Made by a program: the position numbers and the translations under genes
Source: Atriophallophorus winterbourni
Lineage: Eukaryota; Platyhelminthes; Trematoda; Plagiorchiida; Microphallidae
Length of the DNA stretch: 64,000 nucleotides
Assembly (NCBI GenBank): GCA_013407085.1
Contig: JACCGJ010008706.1
Span: forward strand, 17,872 to 81,871
Direction of reading: 5' to 3'
Notes under the pieces: model-generated
What the model saw: only the letters and a program-made list of their open reading frames with translations
Told to the model about the DNA's origin: nothing
The model's database searches: none
Shown here: positions 52,481 to 63,560 of the stretch, piece by piece
Numbering within the stretch: position 1 is the first letter of the stretch
How the letters are laid out: each line of letters begins with the position of its first letter

Positions 52481-54956
52481 GCCGAATTAATTTAAGCTAA
52501 TTCAACTTTACAACACCCAGACATTAAATGAAATACGAGGAATATTTTGATGCAGATTTAAACACCGCTGCTCAGTCATGTTGAAAAATATCAGTTCGTT
52601 GAACTTTTAGGGATTCAAATAAAAACCAAGTGTGTATGATTATTAAATAACGTTTGTAATCGACTCGACTATTGTAGTTCAATGCAACAGTAATGCCGTC
52701 GGCGTAATTACTAGTAAGTGCAAAAGGGTTATAAACAAGAACATAAACGTAAATATAAAATAAAAAGGAAAAGTATCGCACAATGGAGGACACTATGCGG
52801 AATCGGTATCAACCATGAGGCCTTGCCTTTAAAGACAGTATATCGAGGACGACAAATTATTTCAAATATACAAATGATAGATGGTAAATATCAGGCTAAG
52901 TCAGTCTGTCTTTTCAACCCTTATACAGTGTGAATGTAAGAATTCGATATCCAAAATATGCATATATTTAAAACTCACCTGTTATTCTGAACATTGGTTG
53001 AACGATGAAAACAAAAAGGGATGTATATTTCTTACTCTGCATTTTCAAACTTGAATACAGTTTCTGATGGAAACCTAACGAATCTAGTTTCACAAATTTC
53101 ACATAGAATAGAATTATTCGGTCGCAATACAGCTTTTGTAGTTTATTATCCCGATAAACGTTTATGAGTTGAGAGCTGAAACTGATTTCTCCAACTATCT
53201 ATCTATCTATCTATCTTTTTATCTATCTATCTGTCTGTGTATCTATCTATCTATCGATCATTCTATCTATATATCTGTCTTTCTGTGTTTCTATCAAGCT
53301 ATCTTTCTATTTATTTACCCATACTTCATGTTCAACGCCTGTTTCTGCGTAAGCTGTGTAGTCAAAACACGCTTATTCATTGTGGATATACAAGATACCA
53401 GTCTAATCGCGATTTCACATTAGGGATTTACTTACCTATTTTCAATCATTTCCTCTACATTGAAGAAGCTTTTTCCATCACTGCTTAAAATTTATGAAAG
53501 ACAGTAGAGCAGTGCGGCTGAAGCGTTAAAAACATATTTTGTCCGCTTCTTGTCGAGGAAACCAGTGAAAAGCACCGAGTCCATGAATTCCTAGTAGAAC
53601 ACTTCTTTCATTCTTCCGGAAATTAAACTAATATTATTCAAAATGAGATGTAATTTGAAATCAATAAAATGTGTTTCACAAGAGAAAGATGTCGATTTGG
53701 TCACCCTGCTAAAAGCGTGAACGGTGATTAGATATTCGGAATATGCGCCGAATATTAAAAAAAACTAATTTTTAAAAACATGACACGATTTAAACAGTCG
53801 CCGATATGCAATCAAAACTAACGGACCTCTTGTAATATTGTCAAATGTAGCAGCGGTTTTTGGATGCGTTGTTCAAGTAGAAAACGCAGCCATTTTGGGG
53901 GAAACCTGTAGTATTATTGTTTTAAAAAAACAGTGGTCTCCGTTCTATGTTTTGTCAATTTTGTCGCTTGACCGAATTATTTTCAGTACAACACGTACCA
54001 GCGTTCAGCGAAAAATTTAATATGGGTTTTTCAACTTGCGCACTTCCGGTCTAAAATAATTGCGTCACGTATCAGCTGTTTGATGATATGGTGACGTCGA
54101 AAAATTGCTGCTTTGTCACGTTCGCGCTCAAAGCTAAACGGTTGGAAGATTTGCTCTGGGAAAATGTTTAAATTATAGTGAATTGTAATTTTTCTCGTGT
54201 TTACGTTGTTAATAGAACACCGATGAGTGCGAAAGATGCTGAAAATCTATCGGAATCATGCCATTGTTCAAATTCGTTCTATTTAGTGAATATACAAATT
54301 CTGATTTCGAAGAGCACTAGGATACTTAAAGGGAGATTGAGACTACGACGACATTAGTATTTCAAGACCAGAAAGCTACGTCAATATGCGACATTTATTA
54401 AGAGAATCCAAACTCATTTAACCCGGAAATCCGTACTTGAAACAACAAATTGTTCCTGAATTTTATACACAACCATACCCGAGATTAGACTGATCTAAAA
54501 CTATCTCGCGAAACATTTAATTCCAATCAATTTTACGTATCGAAAATCGCGCACAATTAAAGCCGATTTATTTGAACCGGGTGTTTTAATTTGGTTGCTT
54601 GGCAAAATACGATTGTCAGCATCTGACCGCTGTTCGTGACTTCATTAGTTACACTAATTAAGCATGCATAATATGCATGAAATTCGTGCGACAATGTGAT
54701 GCGAACATTTTTGCGTAAATGTTTAAGTTGCGAAGTTGGACATTGGTGTGTACACGTGAAGAAAAATGAAATTGATTTTCTGTGCACTACGATGAATCAA
54801 ATCCGAGAGATATTATGTAAATTATCAGCTAATTTCGCGTCTACTTTGAACATGTGTTCGAGATCTGTTTCTTGAATAATTTTTGCAATGTTACTATTTT
54901 TGATCGAATTTTTTCAAACCTCATAATGCACGAAACACAAAATGTTGTTGTGAAGG
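52481..54956. other. Mostly unrecognised; ATCT microsatellite at 53196-53320
   Basis: About 120 bp of imperfect ATCT/GTCT repeats at 53196-53320. Two AT-rich flanks show no motif, and open frames through the microsatellite are artefacts of the tetranucleotide. Confidence 0.5.
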
Positions 54957-54981
54957 GATTCAATTCAATTCAATTCAATTT
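54957..54981. repeat. LINE-C 3' tail, ATTGA repeats
   Basis: Plus strand shows four to five TTCAA units (minus strand ATTGAA), at the very end of the element. Same unit as the tail at 46444-46463. Confidence 0.8.
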
Positions 54982-55246
54982 TAATGGTCTAAAAAGCATA
55001 TAGCTTTACAAAAACTACACAGAATAATATGGCAACAACGAATAATATAACAAGCAAAAATGGGATTAGTTTGCTTATAGAGCAGTTCAAGAATCAATTA
55101 AAAATCCAAAGGTTAGAAAATGTTTTCGATTGGTGGGATAACAAATGTAGATGCATGGTGTTAAGATGTATAGTTTTCTTTGATGCACGGGTTTATGGTC
55201 AAAAAGGCATCGAGGCTTCTCTTGAAAGTTTGCTGATTTGGTGAGT

Positions 55247-55960
55247 TCACAACACAATCTGGCAGATTGTTCCAAGTAAAACAAACTCGCACGGCAAACA
55301 TTCTCGTCTACAGTTGAGTCTTGAGTGAGGGACAGTTAGAGTAAATGTGTGAGCTTTTGTATTATGCGAGCTCCGTAGATTCAATAAGCATTGTACAGGG
55401 TGATTCTCGGTATTCGAAATCTTGTAAACCAGAATCAAATCCCCTCAAAGACGACGACGTGGATAATCAAATAAATTTAGCGTTTTGATTCGCTCATTGT
55501 ATGGTTACCGGCTAAGTCCGGTGATAAGTTTGGTACCTCGATGATATATTCGTTGCAAAGTCGCAACATCTTTTTTAAGCCATGGCGACCATGCTTGAAC
55601 TGCATATTCCATCGTGGGTCTGATGTATCTATTTATAATGCAAAGAATTGTCTGTTTTGTGAACGTACCAAAAATTCTCTTTAGGAGTGACAATTTCTAT
55701 GATGTTTTGCGATATGACTTAGTTGCAGTGGCTCGCATCCCTAGGGTGTTGCTTATTATCACACCCAAGTTCTTTTGTTCTATGGTCCAGGAGAGGCTGC
55801 GTGTTCCGAGAAAATACTGAAACTCCACATATTTGCCAGTGTTTAACATGTGACACTTTTGGGTATTCAAAAATAAGCGATTTTTAGTGACCGAACCCGG
55901 AGGTTGTCCAGATCCTTCTGGAGAAGTTCGCAGTCTTCCAACTTCATTATTTTCGACCAC
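55247..55960 (-). pseudogene. CR1-like RT C-terminal part, broken
   Basis: 55960-55697 starts just after the catalytic box and contains NRLFLNTQKCHMLNTGKYVE and EQKNLGVII (LGV box). 55693-55505: MSLLKRIFGTFTKQTILCII, RPTMEYAVQAWSPWLKKDVA, QRIYHRGTKLI. 55438-55247: MILVYKISNTENHP (from R.DLILVYKI), then HTFTLTVPHSRLNCRRECLP and CEFVLLGTICQIVL. Confidence 0.85.
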
Positions 55961-56404
55961 ACTTTTATATCGTCCACGAACAGTACGATCTTACATTTGA
56001 TGAGAGCCGGTGTGTCATTGGCATAAAGCGCGGAGAGGATTAGTTCGAGGACGCATCCCTAAGGCACTCCACTTGTCACTTCCAGCTTCTGCAAGAGAAT
56101 ACTGTTGTTTACACGGTCAAATGCTTTCGACATATCGAGGTAACATACATGGATGGTATCCCCAACATCTACTTCTCGAGTCCAGTCGTCAAGGGTAAGA
56201 AGAAGGTAAGTAGCACCCGAAAAGAGATTTTTTGGCTAGGTATTTGCATAGTTTGTTTGCCACGATCCTTTCGAGCACCTTGGATAGGGCGGACAACAAG
56301 ATAACAGGTCTGTAATTTGCGGGCTCCGAACGCGCCCCGCCTTTGAAAATCGAGGAGATTATACCAGATTTTCATTCAGTTGGTATGACACTTTGCGACA
56401 GCGA

Positions 56405-56713
56405 TTAGCAGAATAACTGAGTCAGAGGTCTGCAAACAATCTGTGCACAATGCTTGAGTATATTCGGGGTTATTTTATCATAACCAGGGGATTTTCTGAT
56501 ATTCAGCGATAGTAGAGTTCCCAGCACCTCTTCTTTGGTAATGGTTATTGTGTCCAATGGTAGAGTATGCGTAATTTCTGGATCCAGTTGTATATCCACG
56601 CTCTCCTTTGGACAAAATACTGTAGCATAATAATTTACCAGAACATCCGCGGTGTCAGCTGCATTTGTGGTCATTCCAGAGGGCGTCCGTAAGGGCGCAA
56701 CTCCTGGTTTCAC
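56405..56713 (-). pseudogene. CR1-like RT finger region
   Basis: 102 codons: MKPGVAPLRTPSGMTTNAAD, VLVNYYATVFCPKES, then RKSPGYDKITPNILKHCAQI and RPLTQLFC, equal to the ADKITPAILRRC..LTAPLTRIFN region of the 13.6 kb copy. Ends at a stop. Confidence 0.8.
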
Positions 56714-57329
56714 TTAACACTACTTGTTTACAATCTGGTAAAGGAGCTCTGTATTCCACTCCATTTTAGACATTATATCACCTGGTTTATTAGTTTTCGA
56801 AAGGTCCCCCATGTGGCATCGGTGGTTAACCGCCGATGGTTTCTCCAAGCCATATTTCGCAGTTTAATCCATTTCCGAGTGCGACTGCGTATTTTAAATT
56901 TCAAATGCATTTCCACACAGGTTTGGTACGAATGCTGAGTTTGAGTTGATTTCCCGGTTAAGCTTGGTCAAAATGCTAGACCAATGCTCTTTTACTCCGA
57001 TGCCTTCAATTTGCCAATCGTTAATCAAACTTAGGGCGTTTCATAATTTAGATAGGCATACATTTCGGATGATTTTTGTTGCATCGTTCGTTCGCTCTGT
57101 TCGACATAGGTAGTCAATGTTCAAGACGAAATGGTCGCTCAAACCTAGCGGGCAATCGTATGTAATGTTTTAGACGGAATCTTCTTCAGTTGTCATGATC
57201 AGATCGAGCATTGAAGGCATATCTCTTCCTCTGTATCCTGTATTGTTTTTCACATGATAATACAAGGGACTTTCTTCAAAGAGCTGCGGAAGATGGCAGC
57301 TGTGGATGTCTGAGAAATTTTGTTAGTAT

Positions 57330-57700
57330 TCAGCAAGGCAGCATAAAGTCTCCCATGATCAAGATTTTGGTATGATATCTCGAGGCAATCAAGCATAGCT
57401 TATCGAGTAGATTCGTATTATACACTTCCGGGGCTGCCGGTGGATGATAATTTACGCCATTTGTGCAATCTTTGCGTGTAGTCGTTGTCAACAAACACCA
57501 TAGCGTGTCCTGAAGCACCAAGTCGGAATCCGTCAGTTCTTTGCACTTGAGTCGCTGATCATAATAGAGTGCCACACCTCCTCCACGTGACGCACGGTCT
57601 CGGCGGAGCCAGCAATCTCTAACTCACAATCGTGGATTTCCGGGTTCAGTTAAGTTTCGGTAATGGCAATTAGCTGAGGTCGTGTACTCTCACACCGACG
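57330..57700 (-). pseudogene. CR1-like APE endonuclease
   Basis: Minus strand: RPQLIAITET near 57660-57690 (catalytic Glu), then R-G-G-G-V-A-L-Y-Y-D-Q-R-L, CTNGVNYHPPAAPEVYN, and TKILIMGDFMLPC where the family has GDFN. The change of N to M after GDF alters the catalytic Asn of the D-x-N motif. Broken at both ends. Confidence 0.8.
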
Positions 57701-57719
57701 GACAAGTTCGGCAAATTAA

Positions 57720-58160
57720 TTAATCGAGCTTTGGGCATTGGTATAGAGGCATCCAAGAACAGTTTTGGTAAGCAAAGATGGATGGTGTCGTGTGATGACA
57801 TAATCTGAGACAACCGTCATTGTCACGCCGACTCGGGAATAGTCGGCACATTTCTGTTATTTGATAAGTTAAGTAGCATATCGGTCGTTTCGGGTTGAGA
57901 GCCGCAAATCTAATCCTCTTTTTGACAAAAAAGATTTTTTTATCTGGCTTCAGTCCACTCTCGCGAGTCATTTGCGTTCGATTGCTGATTTTGTGTCCCA
58001 GCTGAAGATTTATTTCTTGGTTCCGTTGTTAGGGCTTCATCAATCCGGACAGTATTTAATGAAGTAGTATAGACAGTCGTTGTATTCGATCAATCGATGG
58101 ATTGTTCTTAACCCAACAGAGAGGAGAAGAGAACAAAGCCGGGATGAAACGTTTGTCTCT
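57720..58160 (-). other. Possible 5' region of LINE-C
   Basis: Frame 57971-57720 (83 codons) is basic and reads through to just before the endonuclease; it may be the end of ORF1 or the 5' UTR of the element. No motif recognised. Confidence 0.35.
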
Positions 58161-58161
58161 A

Positions 58162-58394
58162 CTATTTCATCTCTTCGTCATAAAAATCTGGTGACGGGTT
58201 ATTTAAACATGTCAACCTGAGGAAATTTAGATTAGTCGAAACAAATACTCGGGCACTTGCTCGATGTGAAGCAATCGTCAAAAACCTCATCAAGCGAATG
58301 AAAATCTCTCTTTCGTCGATGCCCCAGACGTGACCATCAATGAGTTTTACTTTGATCCCAAGACAAACGAGACGTCCGACACTTGGTTCCAGCG
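58162..58394. other. Unassigned coding-like interval
   Basis: Plus strand gives TRALARCEAIVKNLIKRMKI then SLSSMPQT and a stop; the minus strand has an 89-codon frame. Could be remnant ORF1 of either neighbour. No family recognised. Confidence 0.25.
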
Positions 58395-58590
58395 ATGTTG
58401 TTGTTGGCTTCCTTTGGTTGATATCGATCATAGATGTACATCACATTCTAATGAATTTTCGTCTTCCACAGATTTTCGAATGACTAAACAGTCTGATCCG
58501 GGGGGGAACAATCTCTCTCGCAATGATAGGCAGAACTCGGTCTTTGAGCGTCAGTTGCACTCTGGCGATCAGCGGCGATATGAAGACATA
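58395..58590 (-). mobile_element. LINE-R 3' fragment
   Basis: Minus strand 3' end: TTTGGTTGATATCGATCATAG, GATGTACATCACATTCTA, ACTAAACAGTCTGATCC and ACAATCTCTCTCGCA near 58410-58530, matching the finger region. Confidence 0.7.
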
Positions 58591-59519
58591 TTTGGTATCG
58601 ACCTCAGTGCTATGTAAGATAGCGTATTCTTAAGGGGAAATGACCTCCATCAAATAGCATATAGGGAGAGTTTTTAGTCCGCATTATTTTATAAGTTAAA
58701 AGGTGGTAGCTCCTCACTTTGTGCAAAATCAGTCAATCCCAGCATGTCCATTGGTTTTTGATGTGCTGCATCCCATTACCCAGCTTAGTCTCTTTGAATG
58801 CTAATGCAAATTTCATCGCGTTTAACAAATTATAAGATGCGCTTGTGCATGCAAAATTTTAAATTTTCATTGTGACTCAGATAATGAAGTTTATGTCATG
58901 AGTTTATGTGTTTGGCTTCAAACACAGAGCTGTTTACAATTGTTTAATACTTGTCAGTAATAAAATCAACATATTCCACTGCTGATGAAACACGAGTTTT
59001 CGGTAATCGAAAAAAGGACTGCTTCTCAGCATTCTCGGTGATGCTGATAATGCTGAAAAACATAAACTTCTTTCCTGTTTTTTAAACGAAACAAGACGAG
59101 TCATATCGCATCAAATTAGATCGAATTTTGGTTTGTTCGACAGGAAGTTTTTGAGATGAATATTTCAACTATTGAACAGCATATGTATTTCATCAAATTT
59201 GGTTTTTCCTACTGACAGCATAACTGAATGTTTTTTTCACTTTCGCGAATTTCAGATATATTTTCTTTCTATGTATGAAATTACTTGCCAAATCTGAAAT
59301 GATTTCAAATGTATTCACCCAATTTTATTCTTCTACTCGAACGTAATTAAGTAGTATAAAATATTCCACGTTTAATGTTAAGTGAATTCGGTTCAAGGTA
59401 TGAGCACCGTATAGGCTGGATTATTTAGAACATAAAATGTAATGTACCAATGCCCGAATATATAACTTAGCTTTTGCATAATCTACTCGATAAGTTAACT
59501 CATAAATAATAAAAGTTAT
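58591..59519. other. No recognisable gene
   Basis: AT-rich interval. Confidence 0.35.
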
Positions 59520-59752
59520 GAATGTACAAAATAGATAGGAAAGAACTTGATGTTGGAAAGATCTTGCTTTTGAACGCTCACTGGGTGAAGCGTCAACAGC
59601 AAACGGGAAAGAACAGACACTGCTCTCATATGCTAATCGAAGATAACGCCGTCTGCGTCCAACAGACATTGAGTGATGAAGAAATCCCTATCGCTGTTGT
59701 CAAGATTTTACGTCCCCATTCAGACTGTTTACAAATTTGAAACGCTCTGGAA

Positions 59753-59764
59753 TATGAAATCATC
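59753..59764 (+). repeat. Target-site duplication, left
   Basis: TATGAAATCATC, 11 of 12 bases identical to 60293-60304. Confidence 0.7.
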
Positions 59765-60292
59765 TTACTTACTTAATTTTGTGCGACTATCTCCACCTTA
59801 AGAGTCTTCTGAATTTTGGTACAAAGCGGCGTCCCCAGCACTACTCGGCGTTTGTTCTAGTTAGCCTCTCTAGCCTTTGCACAACCAAGTGCGACCTGCA
59901 CGCCAGCAGAGAGTTGCCAGAAAGAGGTGGTGTGCACCAACTAACCGTCTACGAGACTCTGCTCCATATTTTTCCTCAGGCTTTCCTCCCGAAACCTTTC
60001 CCGCGATCGGGTATCCCGCAAGGCAGCGGGGGTTTAAAATCAGGGTTTCCTTCCCCTAGATGAAATGCCCTCCCAAGCTAACAAGCACCATCTACCCGAA
60101 GCATACTAGTTTTAGGGGCGCCAGTCACTCGCCCTCGCCCATTTTGCTGTTTGTAGAAACAGTTTCGCCGGGCTCGTGGAGCCTTTTGTGCATGCCAGAA
60201 GCTGGATTTGGTTGTCAGAGGCTATTTGAGACGCATGCCATATAGGAGCATTTTAGAAACAGTGGGATCTTATCCCTACTGCCACCCATGGC
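59765..60292 (-). mobile_element. GC-rich retroposon with TTAC tail
   Basis: 528 bp insertion flanked by a 12 bp duplication. Its left end is a short tetranucleotide run (TTACTTACTTA at 59765-59775), the expected 3' tail of a minus-strand RTE-type insertion. Much richer in G+C than its surroundings. No RT or endonuclease motif is visible; the plus-strand frame 59779-60063 and the frame 60060-60245 have no recognised domain. Could be a SINE, a LINE 5' end or a processed transcript. The family is not identified. Confidence 0.65.
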
Positions 60293-60304
60293 TATGAAAC
60301 CATC
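60293..60304 (+). repeat. Target-site duplication, right
   Basis: TATGAAACCATC, pairing with 59753-59764 (one mismatch). Confidence 0.7.
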
Positions 60305-60355
60305 GTGTGTTTATGTCGCATGTCCAAGGTCGACACCAACCGTAGTGATCAAACC

Positions 60356-61090
60356 ACAAACTTTTAATTCATTACACTTCTAGAGGTTTTGTACTCGGAG
60401 TTAAACTTATATGCGTACATAGAAGTACTGTAATAATTCACGATAATAATTAATTCTTGTCGGAATAAAAATAAAGCCAAAATTACATTGATAATTTCAT
60501 GCAATGTAAGAATATTTTGATATGATTTCATGTGAATATGACTCATCATATAAAAATAATAATTGTGTATACATCTACGTGTGAAATCACAATCCTGATC
60601 TTAGTCATGTGCCAAATTCATATAGAATATAGTTGGGCCAAAATACTGTCACGTCAAGACAGACACGAAAAGTGTAAATGATAATAAGTCTTCAACGTGT
60701 TCCAGCATGCAGCCCATTACCGTGGACAAATTAATTTATCATGGTGTTAGCTTCACAGCACAGAAGTAATCCTCAATTGCATATCCAGATGTTTGCTATT
60801 ATATTGTTGTGTATTTAATGAAAAACTGAATTTGGTCTGAACAACACACACGCCGAAATTAGTTCCCTGATTGAACAAATCTTGTTTTCGCTATAATGTG
60901 TTTGGTCCGAATGAGTTTAACTGTTAGAAAAAGAAATTTTCCAAGCTTATCCCCAATTGCTGTTGACCGGATCATCTAGTAAAAACATACAGCCTCGGAA
61001 TCGAAAAATGGCCAGCGAGTTGGTGAGAACGGCGCGAGTATGAAGCCAGATGTGTGAAATAGTCTTCGTTGTAAGTAACATAATACCAAA
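60356..61090. other. No recognisable gene
   Basis: AT-rich interval. Confidence 0.35.
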
Positions 61091-61351
61091 TCATTTAGTG
61101 GTAAACCTTTCAGATAAATCTAGCAAATCGACAAAGGCGGCCATCAGAGCATCCAAAGTGTTTTGGAAACAATGGATCCGTCGTGGCAATGAAACCCTAT
61201 TGGCTGCTTGATCGAAAGCCTCGAATAGGATGTCAAAAATGCGAGTCAAATTATCTGAAGCGGACTTTTTCAAAATTTGTGGAAAATACGCAAAGGTCTC
61301 AGACACACGAACGGAGTGTATAGGAAAAATACAAAACCGTAGATTCAGCAA
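61091..61351 (-). CDS. Candidate terminal exon, unknown protein
   Basis: Not recognised. The minus-strand frame is open for 86 codons to a TAG/TGA-type end at 61091 and, unlike its neighbours, reads like ordinary protein: FPQILKKSASDNLTRIFDIL, FEAFDQAANRVSLPRRIHCF, QNTLDALMAAFVDLLDLSER. The composition suggests amphipathic helices. A pyrimidine-rich stretch on the minus strand near 61315-61335 ending in CTGAG could be a splice acceptor, in which case coding begins near residue 19. There is no transposon motif. It may equally be a chance frame or an unidentified element. Confidence 0.3.
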   Translation of the reverse strand: MLNLRFCIFPIHSVRVSETFAYFPQILKKSASDNLTRIFDILFEAFDQAANRVSLPRRIHCFQNTLDALMAAFVDLLDLSERFTTK

Positions 61352-62504
61352 GTCATTTTCTAACAGTCAGTAATCTCGTATAATGAATTTATCTAATCGG
61401 AATCTGTTGCTGGGTGAGAAAAGATTTTAAAAAATGGACTCTAATTACTGCATAACTAATAGCGTAACGAAGGCTGAGGAACTTATCCCTTAACCTTAAA
61501 CCAAACCTGCAATAACCGAGTGCTCACTAATTTCTTTACATTATGAGTACACAATATGTCCCAAACATATTCCAATCGAACAAACATATTATTTTGAAAC
61601 TTTCTACATGTGCTATTGAGATCGTGCTTATCGAACCTCCAATAAAACGACTCAAATAGAGTGCAGAAAATTCAGATTTCGAACGGAAATAGATGAGTCA
61701 AATTAATAGGCAGTAGCATTTTTTAAATAAATATCCTCGGTTACCCAAGATTCTCCATTGGTTGAAACATTTTGTTCTACGGAAAACTTACCGTTTCGCA
61801 GAAATAAAGATGGATGAACCGGTTGAGTTATGTTAGTCGATGCAAGTTTTTAGAAACTACTGTAAATCAAAATGGTGTTAAATATTGCTAACTATTACAT
61901 GTCATGTTATGATGAAAAATTAGAATAGAGTTTCGGTCGCACGCATAAAGGTATTGAACATTTTATGTACTTCGCTAATACATTCATAAATCGCGTAGCG
62001 ATCAAGACCAAAGAATAAACATTGAATGAAAGTGCTCCTGCCTAATGGGTGATATCAACAAACTTTTGGCAACCCCCAGAATCTTATATATGTCTTAACT
62101 TGTTTATAAATAATTTGAATAGACTGATATTCTTCCACATCATGGGCTGCCATTTGATAAGCTTTCTATATTCCTCAATTCTGGTGCAACGTTCCCTGAT
62201 AGTCTGTCCTATGTGAACAACAGGGCAACCTTAACATTGGATTCTGTAGATACTAATTAACTGAATAAGTATAGTGTTTATTTGAATCTATTTCTGATAA
62301 TATGTGTGAAACATTAGTGGTTCTCGTAAGGTGTTCGTGATGATTAGGATTATATTCGCGTTTGTTTTCGTCCACGAAACATATCCATAATTCCAGGTGA
62401 AGCAAATAAACGTTACCTCCTTAAGAATGTAAGACCCCAAGGGAAAAATGGTTCAAATGTTATTACAGCGGATGAAAGACCCCAGGCTCCAGAGAGCTGA
62501 AGTT
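61352..62504. other. No recognisable gene
   Basis: AT-rich interval without motif-bearing frames. Confidence 0.35.
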
Positions 62505-62576
62505 ATTCAATTTAATTCTATTCAACTTTAATGGTCTAAAAAGCATACAGCTCTAAAGGAAATCACAGAATAATAT

Positions 62577-62972
62577 TAGAACTAAGAATTATATTAGGAA
62601 GGTTAGAAGTGCATTAGCGATAAGCGTTAATAACGAGCTTTCGAATGATATACAGGAATCTACCATGTGGTATTTAGCTTAGTCCCCAAATGGAAGCTAC
62701 ATTACAATTTGCAAATGAGTATTTATCCTCGAATTCGCAATTAATTCGGTTTAGCACAACGTCTGATCGTCGTTCGACTATCAGGTCATGGATACGCATA
62801 TCTAATGAGCGACAACAACCGCGAAACCGGTCGTGTGATTCCGTCTTGCTTTTCGAACGTCATATACTACTTATTGAAAAAATCTGGCTTCAAACAAAAC
62901 GTTGCCAGATGTGTGCCACTTGCCGTGTTGACCGGAGATGACGCAATCAATTTCGACTTCTATCCTCAACCA
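62577..62972. other. 400 bp insert in LINE-C, coding-like
   Basis: Absent from the sister copy at 55025. The plus frame from 62805 reads RVIPSCFSNVIYYLLKKSGF, KQNVARCVPLAVLTGDDAIN, FDFYPQP before it runs into LINE sequence. The part near 62610-62665 has a relative at 63750-63815 (ALAISVNNELSNDIQEST versus ALAMRADYELSNDM.QST). Probably part of an unidentified element. It also contains the hammerhead-like motif below. Confidence 0.4.
62790..62842 (+). ncRNA. Hammerhead-like motif outside the Ham families
   Basis: CTAATGA (62802-62808), stem II GCG-ACAACAAC-CGC, GAAA (62823-62826), CCGGTC and a stem I of five consecutive pairs or wobbles (GCATAT with GTGTG). One core change (CUAAUGA). No HamA or HamB sequence flanks it, so this would be an independent hammerhead or a coincidence; it overlaps a coding-like frame. 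Confidence 0.3.
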
Positions 62973-63560
62973 ACTACTTGCGACAATATAACAAGCAAAA
63001 ACGGGATTTGTTCGCTTACTGAGCAGTTCAAGAATTAGGAAAAATCCAAAGGGTAGAAATTGTTTCCGTTAATACATCAGTGTGGTACGGGGCTAGGATG
63101 TATACTTTTCTTCGGTGCATCAATATTTCTCTCTTTGATTTGGGTATTTTAAAACAAAATCGAATAGATTGTTCCAAGTATAACAAACTCGCGTGGCAAA
63201 AAATGTCGTCCACAATTGAGTCATGAGTAAGGGACTGTCTGAGTTATTATGTGTACTCTTGTCTTATATAAGCCCAGAAGATTGAATAAGCATTGTAGAG
63301 AATGATTTTTGATGATTAAAATATTGTAATTCAAAATCAAATAACCCTGGGAAACGCCGACGTGGATAATCTAATAAATGTATGGTTTTGATTCGACCAT
63401 TTTATGTCTTCGGAATGTGTACGACGACAAGTTATGTAGTTCGATTGTATATTCTTTTCAGAGTCGCAACATCTTTTTAAGACATGGTGACCATGCCTAA
63501 ACTGTATCTTCCATCGTGCGTCTGATTTACGTATTTTATTATGCGCAATATTTAAATAAG

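Larger units (their letters stand above)
54957..58060 (-). mobile_element. LINE-C, second nearly full-length copy
   Basis: Minus-strand CR1-like element of about 3.1 kb: ITET endonuclease start near 57660, GGGVALYYDQRL near 57565-57600, ILIMGDF near 57345; RT fingers RKSPGYDKITPNILKHC near 56450-56500; catalytic box VLFVDDIKVW near 55960-55990; EYAVQAWSPWLKKDV near 55580-55620; 3' tail of TTCAA (plus strand) repeats at 54957-54980. It belongs to a different subfamily from the 18 kb copy. Frameshifts and stops throughout. Confidence 0.85.
59520..60355 (+). mobile_element. LINE-R 3' copy split by a GC-rich retroposon
   Basis: Plus-strand LINE-R: FERSLGEASTANGKEQTLLS-like region near 59570, QTLSDEEIPIAVVKILRPHS in one frame near 59667-59725, to TATGAAATCATC at 59753. 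It resumes at 60293 (TATGAAACCATC) and reaches the 3' tip GGTCGACACCAACCG at about 60330. The interruption is the retroposon below. Confidence 0.75.
62505..63560 (-). mobile_element. LINE-C 3' end split by an insert
   Basis: Minus-strand LINE-C of the same subfamily as 54957-58060: degenerate TTCAA tail near 62505-62533, ACTTTAATGGTCTAAAAAGC at 62524, ACAGAATAATATT at 62564, then after an insert AATATAACAAGCAAAAACGG at about 62985 (compare 55045), and FRHGHHVLKRCCDSEKNIQS (family EYAVQAWSPWLKKDVATLQ, decayed) near 63450-63510. Confidence 0.75.

Noticed and set aside
53169..53488. Long isoleucine/serine/tyrosine-rich frames
   Set aside because: They are translations of the ATCT tetranucleotide repeat, not proteins.
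58162..58431. 89-codon minus frame as a gene
   Set aside because: It runs into the LINE-R 3' end region and the opposite strand is equally protein-like; origin unclear.
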